Assembly (NCBI GenBank): GCA_028718265.1
Contig: JAQUMG010000043.1
Span: 1 to 11,086, forward strand
Origin: Candidatus Omnitrophota bacterium
GTDB lineage: Bacteria; Omnitrophota; Koll11; JAHIPI01
Length of the DNA stretch: 11,086 nt
Reading direction: 5' to 3'
Below are positions 7,030 through 11,086 of the stretch, piece by piece. Position numbers and translations under genes: made by a program. The stretch's first letter is position 1, and each line of letters starts with the position of its first letter. Below the pieces are notes generated by a model. The model was not told where the DNA came from, searched no databases, and was given only the letters and a program-made list of their open reading frames with translations.

Positions 7030-8087
7030 TATCGATTATAGGCGTTATAGTGGTTTTCAGTATCATGATAATCTCGCACGAGTTCGGCCATTTTTTGATG
7101 GCAAAGAAGATGGGAGTCAAAGTAGAGGTCTTTTCATTCGGCTTCGGGCCTAAGATCGTTTCTTTCGAGAGAGGCGGTACAGAATATGTCCTTTCCGCCG
7201 TACCTTTCGGAGGCTATGTCAAGATGGCAGGTGACGAACTTTCGGAGAAACTTGAGGGCAAAGAATGGGAATTTTATTCAAAGCCTATTTATAAAAGATT
7301 TAATATAATAGTGGCCGGACCGGTAGTAAATTATATTTTAGGTTTTGTATTTTTCTGTCTGGTCTTTATGATGGGTGCACCGGTTGCGACTTCGCGTATA
7401 GGCGGAATACTGGATGGATATCCCGCCCAGCAGGCGGGAATACAAAGCGGCGATCTTATATTGGATATAGATGGTAAACCCGTGAAATACTGGGATGACG
7501 TTTTGGCCGCGATACGCGACAGGAAAGAGGGAAACATAAACGTTGGTATCGAGAGAAACGGTAAAACGCAGCGGTTTGTTGTAGCGGGAAAATCTGAAGA
7601 TGCGAAGGATATTCTTGGTAAGCCCCTGAAAAGAACCATGATAGGTATTGCGCCGTCCGATGAAGTAATTTTCGTCAAATATGGATTCTTTAAGGCGTTA
7701 GTTATGGGCGCTGATATGGTCTGGAAGATAACAACCCTTACATATCAGGCAATATGGGGAATGTTTGTCGGCGCCGTTTCGCTGAAAGCCGTAGCCGGGC
7801 CTATAGGTATTTTCGCGATGACGGGTAAGGCAGCGAGCATGGGGCTGATTTATCTATTGCATATAAGCGCTTTCATAAGCGTGTCACTTGCAATATTTAA
7901 CCTTTTGCCTTTTCCTATATTGGACGGCGGCCATATTTTGTTTCTCATGATAGAGAAGATCAAGGGCAGACCGGTTGATAAGAAGGTGCAGGAGGCCGCC
8001 CAGAATATAGCATTTGCTCTGTTGATAGCATTTGTCTTACTTGTAAGCTGGAATGATATCCGGAACCTGCCAAAGTTGTTTAAATAA
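7023..8087 (+). CDS. rseP: RIP metalloprotease RseP (site-2 protease)
   Basis: A zinc intramembrane protease that cuts membrane-bound anti-sigma factors and leftover signal peptides within the inner membrane. With the TTG start at 7023 it has 354 residues. The zinc motif HEFGH falls at 19-23, close to its position in known RseP proteins; the ATG at 6996 would add nine mainly Gly/Arg residues and is less likely. Further features: a first membrane span around the HExxH motif; GPVVNYILG near 99-107 opening a second span; one PDZ domain at about 124-190 (IGGILDGYPA, SGDLILDIDG); and the third metal ligand Asp301 in LLPFPILDGG. A last span lies near 331-342. It has one PDZ domain rather than the two of E. 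coli RseP, hence the shorter length. It overlaps dxr by seven bases and precedes ispG by 15. No anti-sigma gene is in the window. Confidence 0.94.
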   Translation: MLISIIGVIVVFSIMIISHEFGHFLMAKKMGVKVEVFSFGFGPKIVSFERGGTEYVLSAVPFGGYVKMAGDELSEKLEGKEWEFYSKPIYKRFNIIVAGPVVNYILGFVFFCLVFMMGAPVATSRIGGILDGYPAQQAGIQSGDLILDIDGKPVKYWDDVLAAIRDRKEGNINVGIERNGKTQRFVVAGKSEDAKDILGKPLKRTMIGIAPSDEVIFVKYGFFKALVMGADMVWKITTLTYQAIWGMFVGAVSLKAVAGPIGIFAMTGKAASMGLIYLLHISAFISVSLAIFNLLPFPILDGGHILFLMIEKIKGRPVDKKVQEAAQNIAFALLIAFVLLVSWNDIRNLPKLFK

Positions 8088-8102
8088 CCTGGTGATATAA
8101 AA

Positions 8103-9164
8103 GTGATCAGACGCAGAAAAACGCGAAAAGTAAAGATAGGCAATGTGGAAATAGGCGGTAATGCGCCCGTTTCCATACAATCTATGACGAAGACGGATAC
8201 GAAGGACGTAGCGGCTGTGCTTCGTGAAATTGACGGGCTGAAAAAAGCCGGCTGTGAAATCGTAAGGATAGCCGTAAAAGATGCAAGTTCCGTAAATCCG
8301 TTTAAGAAAATAATAGAAAAAGCACGAATGCCGGTAGAGGCCGATATACATTTTATCCCGCAGCTGGCATTGGACGCAATTGATGCCGGCGCGGCAGCAA
8401 TAAGGCTGAATCCCGGCAACATAAAACGGCCGGAAGACATAAGGGCGATTATAAGAAGCGCCAAAGCGGCAAAAATCCCGATACGAATAGGGGTCAATTC
8501 CGGCTCTGTCGGCATAAAAACAAAACGCATGTCCGACGGAATGGTAAAAAGCGCGCTCGATTATGCGAAGATTTTTGAAAAAACGGGATTTCGCGATATA
8601 ATGATCTCTTTGAAATCGTCGGATGTTCGCGAAACGATAGAGGCATATAGGAAGATGGCGGCACTTTGCGATTATCCTTTTCATCTGGGTATTACGGCGT
8701 CGGGGCCGTTTTTGGGCGCGACAGTCAAATCAAGTATCGGCATAGGCACGCTTCTGCATGAAGGCATAGGAGATACAATACGGGTTTCGCTTACCGATAT
8801 TTCCGTAAAAGAAGTAGATGTTGCGAAAGAAATATTATCATCCTTAAGATTACGCCATTTTGGCCCGGAGATAATCTCATGTCCTACCTGCGGAAGATGT
8901 CAGGTGGATATTATCGGCATCGTAGAGAATTTACAAAAAAAACTGTCGACGGTCAGCGGTCGACGGTCGGCAGAAAAAAATATACAAATAGCCGTAATGG
9001 GATGTGAAGTCAACGGCCCGGGTGAAGCTGCTCATGCCGATATGGGAATCGCCGCTGGAAAAAAATCAGGCGTCTTATTCAAGAAAGGCAAAGTTATCAG
9101 ACGAATAAACGAAAAAGATTTCACAAGAGAACTAATAAAAGAGTTGAGGAAAACCCGGAGTTAA
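8103..9164 (+). CDS. ispG: 4-hydroxy-3-methylbut-2-en-1-yl diphosphate synthase (GcpE)
   Basis: IspG reductively opens 2-C-methyl-D-erythritol 2,4-cyclodiphosphate to HMBPP, the next-to-last step of the MEP pathway, using a [4Fe-4S] cluster. The 353-residue protein has the N-terminal TIM barrel (VSIQSMTKTDT at 23-33, ADIHF at 80-84, RLNPGN at 101-106) and the C-terminal cluster domain. Cluster ligands are Cys260 and Cys263 (SCPTCGRC), Cys301 and Glu308 (MGCEVNGPGEA). An additional Cys266 lies just after the first pair. This is the compact bacterial form without the extra central domain of plant and some other versions. The start is GTG, with GGTGA at 8091-8095 seven bases upstream. Between residues about 281 and 292 there is an unusual short linker encoded by a DNA repeat (see separate entry). 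proS starts two bases after the stop. Confidence 0.97.
   Translation: MIRRRKTRKVKIGNVEIGGNAPVSIQSMTKTDTKDVAAVLREIDGLKKAGCEIVRIAVKDASSVNPFKKIIEKARMPVEADIHFIPQLALDAIDAGAAAIRLNPGNIKRPEDIRAIIRSAKAAKIPIRIGVNSGSVGIKTKRMSDGMVKSALDYAKIFEKTGFRDIMISLKSSDVRETIEAYRKMAALCDYPFHLGITASGPFLGATVKSSIGIGTLLHEGIGDTIRVSLTDISVKEVDVAKEILSSLRLRHFGPEIISCPTCGRCQVDIIGIVENLQKKLSTVSGRRSAEKNIQIAVMGCEVNGPGEAAHADMGIAAGKKSGVLFKKGKVIRRINEKDFTRELIKELRKTRS
8945..8968 (+). repeat. Short direct repeat inside ispG
   Basis: The 10-base unit GTCGACGGTC occurs at 8945-8954 and again at 8959-8968, a 14-base period. Each copy begins with the palindrome GTCGAC. The pair is flanked by an A8 run (8935-8942) and an A7 run (8974-8980). It encodes a linker of about S-T-V-S-G-R-R-S-A and keeps the frame. 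Confidence 0.8.
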
Positions 9165-9166
9165 CC

Positions 9167-10873
9167 ATGAGAATGACCAAGGCGTTCGTACAGACTCAGA
9201 AAGAGATACCGCAAGGTGCCGAGATACCCAGTCATATACTTATGATCCGTTCAGGCCTTATACGAAAACTCGCCGCCGGTGCTTATACCTATCTCCCGCT
9301 TGGTTTAAGGATATTGCAGAAAGTCGAGCATATAATAAGGGAAGAGATGAATAATGCCGGAGCTTTAGAGGTGCTTTTACCTGCGATACAGCCGGCAGAA
9401 TTATGGGAGCAAAGCGGACGCATGAAAGTGCTGGGCGAGGATATGATAGCTTTTGTAGACCGCCACGGGAAAAAGACGGTTCTTGGTCCGACACATGAGG
9501 AAGTTATTACCAGCCTTGTGGCAGGCGAAGTAAAGTCTTATCGTCAGCTTCCGCTGACATTGTATCAGATACAGACGAAGTTCCGTGACGAGATAAGACC
9601 GCGTTTTGGCGTGATACGTTCACGTGAATTCATAATGAAGGACGCTTATAGTTTCGACAAAGACGAAAAAGGTCTGAACGAAAGCTATAAGAAGATGTAC
9701 GACGCATATTGCAGGATATTTAGCCGGTGCGGACTCGATTATATAGCCGTTGAAGCAGATCCTGGCATAATGGGCGGGAATGTTTCGCATGAGTTTATGG
9801 TGCCGTCTCCCAATGGTGAGGACATAATAGCGATTTGCAGAAAATGCGGATATGCGGCAAGTCTGACTACGATGGGATGCATTTGTCCGGAAGGGTCTAA
9901 GGTGCAAGGTAAATCAGAAATGATTAAAGAGATCGCTACGCCCGGAGTAAGCACCATAGATAAAGTCAGCAAATTGCTTAAAAAGACGCCACGCGAGCTG
10001 GTCAAGACGCTTATATATAAAGCAGACGGAAAGCCCGTTGCTATTTTGCTGAGAGGGGATCATGAGCTTAATGAGGCAAAGGTCAGGCGGCTTCTTTCGT
10101 GCGATGTATTGGAGATGGGAGATGCCGAACTTATTTTGAAGCTTACAGGCGGACCCGTCGGATTTACGGGACCGGTCGGCCTTAAGGATGTTACCATAAT
10201 TGCCGATAACTCAGCCAGGGGGCTTACAAATTTTGTAGTCGGCGCTAACAAGAAAGACGCGCATCTGACAAACGCCAACTTCGAGAGGGATTTCAAGGTT
10301 GATAAGTGGGGTGACATAAGAATTGCCACAAGCGATGATCCCTGTCCAAAATGCGGCGCTAAGATAGAGATAGAACATGCAATAGAGGTCGGACATACCT
10401 TTAAATTAGGGACTAAATACTCGAAGCCGCTCGGCGCGAAATTCCTGGATGAAGACGGCAAGGAGAAAACGTGCATAATGGGTTGTTACGGAATAGGGGT
10501 TAACAGGATTATCGCGACACGCATAGAAAAAAGCAATGATAAAGACGGTATAATCTGGCCGATGTCTTTAGCGCCATACCATGTAATTATCCTGCCTCTT
10601 AATACGGCCCACAAGGAATCCATGGACATAGCGGAGCAGCTTTACGGTGAATTACTTAATCTGGGCATAGAAGCTATGCTTGACGACCGTACCGAGAGCG
10701 CCGGCATAAAGTTCAAGGACGCCGATCTTAACGGCATACCCATTCATATTGTAATAGGAGAGAAGAACCTTAAGAACGGCAAAATAGAGCTTAAAACCCG
10801 GAAGGATAAGAAGATAGAGCTTATTAATCCTCAAGAGGCTGTAAAGAAGATTCAAAATATCCTCAAAGATTAG
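9167..10873 (+). CDS. proS: Prolyl-tRNA synthetase, bacterial type with editing domain
   Basis: This class II synthetase charges tRNA-Pro with proline in the cytosol. The 568-residue length fits the bacterial type. The catalytic core shows PTHEE at 108-112, motif 2 (FRDEIRPRFGVIRSREF, 139-155) followed by MKDAYSFD, and motif 3 (GCYGIGVNRIIA, 439-450). The INS (YbaK-like) editing domain lies at about 225-400. Lys280 (LVKTL) matches the lysine required for clearing mischarged alanine, and GDHELNE follows at 297-303. Cys224/Cys227 and Cys393/Cys396 (CRKC and CPKC) sit at the edges of the insertion and could form a zinc site, as seen in many Gram-positive-like ProRS. The anticodon-binding domain occupies about 470-568. 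The start has GGAG at 9157-9160, six bases upstream, inside the end of ispG; the two genes are two bases apart. It is the last gene in the window. Confidence 0.98.
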   Translation: MRMTKAFVQTQKEIPQGAEIPSHILMIRSGLIRKLAAGAYTYLPLGLRILQKVEHIIREEMNNAGALEVLLPAIQPAELWEQSGRMKVLGEDMIAFVDRHGKKTVLGPTHEEVITSLVAGEVKSYRQLPLTLYQIQTKFRDEIRPRFGVIRSREFIMKDAYSFDKDEKGLNESYKKMYDAYCRIFSRCGLDYIAVEADPGIMGGNVSHEFMVPSPNGEDIIAICRKCGYAASLTTMGCICPEGSKVQGKSEMIKEIATPGVSTIDKVSKLLKKTPRELVKTLIYKADGKPVAILLRGDHELNEAKVRRLLSCDVLEMGDAELILKLTGGPVGFTGPVGLKDVTIIADNSARGLTNFVVGANKKDAHLTNANFERDFKVDKWGDIRIATSDDPCPKCGAKIEIEHAIEVGHTFKLGTKYSKPLGAKFLDEDGKEKTCIMGCYGIGVNRIIATRIEKSNDKDGIIWPMSLAPYHVIILPLNTAHKESMDIAEQLYGELLNLGIEAMLDDRTESAGIKFKDADLNGIPIHIVIGEKNLKNGKIELKTRKDKKIELINPQEAVKKIQNILKD

Positions 10874-10888
10874 CCCGCAAGACTTTAC

Positions 10889-10903
10889 TACCTAATGTAG
10901 GTA
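10889..10903. repeat. Small inverted repeat after proS
   Basis: TACCTA and TAGGTA form a perfect 6-base stem around a 3-base ATG loop, starting 16 bases after the proS stop. It is not followed by a T run, so a terminator role is doubtful. Confidence 0.4.
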
Positions 10904-11009
10904 CTCGCTCCTCGCGGCGGCACTCCACACATGCCTCAAAACACACTAAGGCTTAGGGTAAATATTGAACTTTGATATTCTCCTCGCGTCTAGCAAAATT
11001 CTTTACGCC

Positions 11010-11024
11010 TGCCTGCCGCAGGCA
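11010..11024. repeat. GC-rich inverted repeat
   Basis: TGCCTGC and GCAGGCA surround one central base, so a folded strand would have a 6-base stem and a CCG loop. Palindromes of this kind are often scattered between genes in uncultured bacterial genomes, but copy number cannot be judged from one window. Confidence 0.5.
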
Positions 11025-11068
11025 CGGCCTTTCGCTGCGGTAAAAAGCGGGGACGCTTGAACTCGGCT

Positions 11069-11082
11069 GGCACTGCCGTGCC
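11069..11082. repeat. GC-rich inverted repeat at the window's right edge
   Basis: GGCAC and GTGCC form a 5-base stem around a TGCC loop. The right arm is also part of the GTGCCGCC copy that pairs with GGCGGCAC at 10916-10923. Confidence 0.4.
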
Positions 11083-11086
11083 GCCT

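Larger units (their letters stand above)
10874..11086. other. Gene-free, repeat-rich 3' tail
   Basis: No convincing open reading frame was found on either strand here. The stretch holds three short hairpin-forming inverted repeats, a 9-base direct repeat (CTCCTCGCG at 10908-10916 and 10980-10988), and an 8-base inverted pair at its two ends (GGCGGCAC at 10916-10923, GTGCCGCC at 11078-11085). No hairpin is followed by a T run on the plus strand, so the proS transcript has no obvious intrinsic terminator here. Composition shifts between AT-rich and GC-rich blocks, unlike the coding part. Confidence 0.6.

Noticed and set aside
7850..8684. Overlapping minus-strand open frames opposite rseP and ispG.
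   Set aside because: They are antisense to strongly conserved enzymes, have no recognisable motif, and fit chance open frames opposite this codon usage.
11041..11058. Possible minus-strand intrinsic terminator: AAGCG/CGCTT stem followed by T5 when read on the minus strand.
   Set aside because: The stem has only five bases, and no minus-strand gene is visible to need it within the window. A convergent gene beyond the right edge could change this.
1..11086. Search for a CRISPR array, tRNA or rRNA genes, transposases, phage genes, defence or toxin-antitoxin systems.
   Set aside because: None was seen; nearly all the sequence is explained by conserved housekeeping genes.

Overview
This window reads as one dense, all-plus-strand run of housekeeping genes covering about 98% of its length. 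In order it holds the 3' part of serA (phosphoglycerate dehydrogenase), a LeuA/NifV-family acyl-CoA:2-oxoacid condensing enzyme, a small unrecognised single-span membrane protein, purA, uppS, cdsA, dxr, rseP, ispG and proS. A 213-base gene-free tail with several short repeats ends the window. Gaps between genes are 1 to 40 bases, and dxr and rseP overlap. No promoter or strong intrinsic terminator is visible between genes, so the block is probably transcribed as one or a few long polycistronic units.

Region by region: 1-2577 carries central and amino-acid metabolism (serA, then the condensing enzyme). 2615-3040 is the small membrane protein. 3072-4349 is purA (AMP branch of purine synthesis). 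4354-9164 is an envelope and isoprenoid block: dxr (second step) and ispG (late step) of the MEP pathway feed isoprenyl diphosphates to UppS, which makes the C55 lipid carrier for peptidoglycan and polysaccharide export. CdsA makes CDP-diacylglycerol for phospholipids, and RseP is the intramembrane site-2 protease. 9167-10873 is proS (bacterial-type prolyl-tRNA synthetase with its editing domain). The order uppS-cdsA-dxr-rseP-ispG-proS follows the widely conserved bacterial arrangement, but purA stands where frr often does.

Organism: a bacterium, since it has the MEP pathway, RseP and a ProRS with the INS editing domain. From memory, the purA-uppS-cdsA-dxr-rseP-ispG-proS order, the CdsA variant signature and the frequent ATA/AGA/AAG codons most resemble Candidatus Omnitrophota or a related lineage of the PVC group. 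That is inference without a database search. Codon use looks uniform, and there are no signs of mobile elements, CRISPR, tRNA or rRNA genes.

I see no clearly new biological system here. The items most worth a second look are the identity of the condensing enzyme (possibly a Re-citrate synthase), the in-frame repeat insertion in ispG, the altered CdsA signature, the unknown small membrane protein and the repeat-rich tail.
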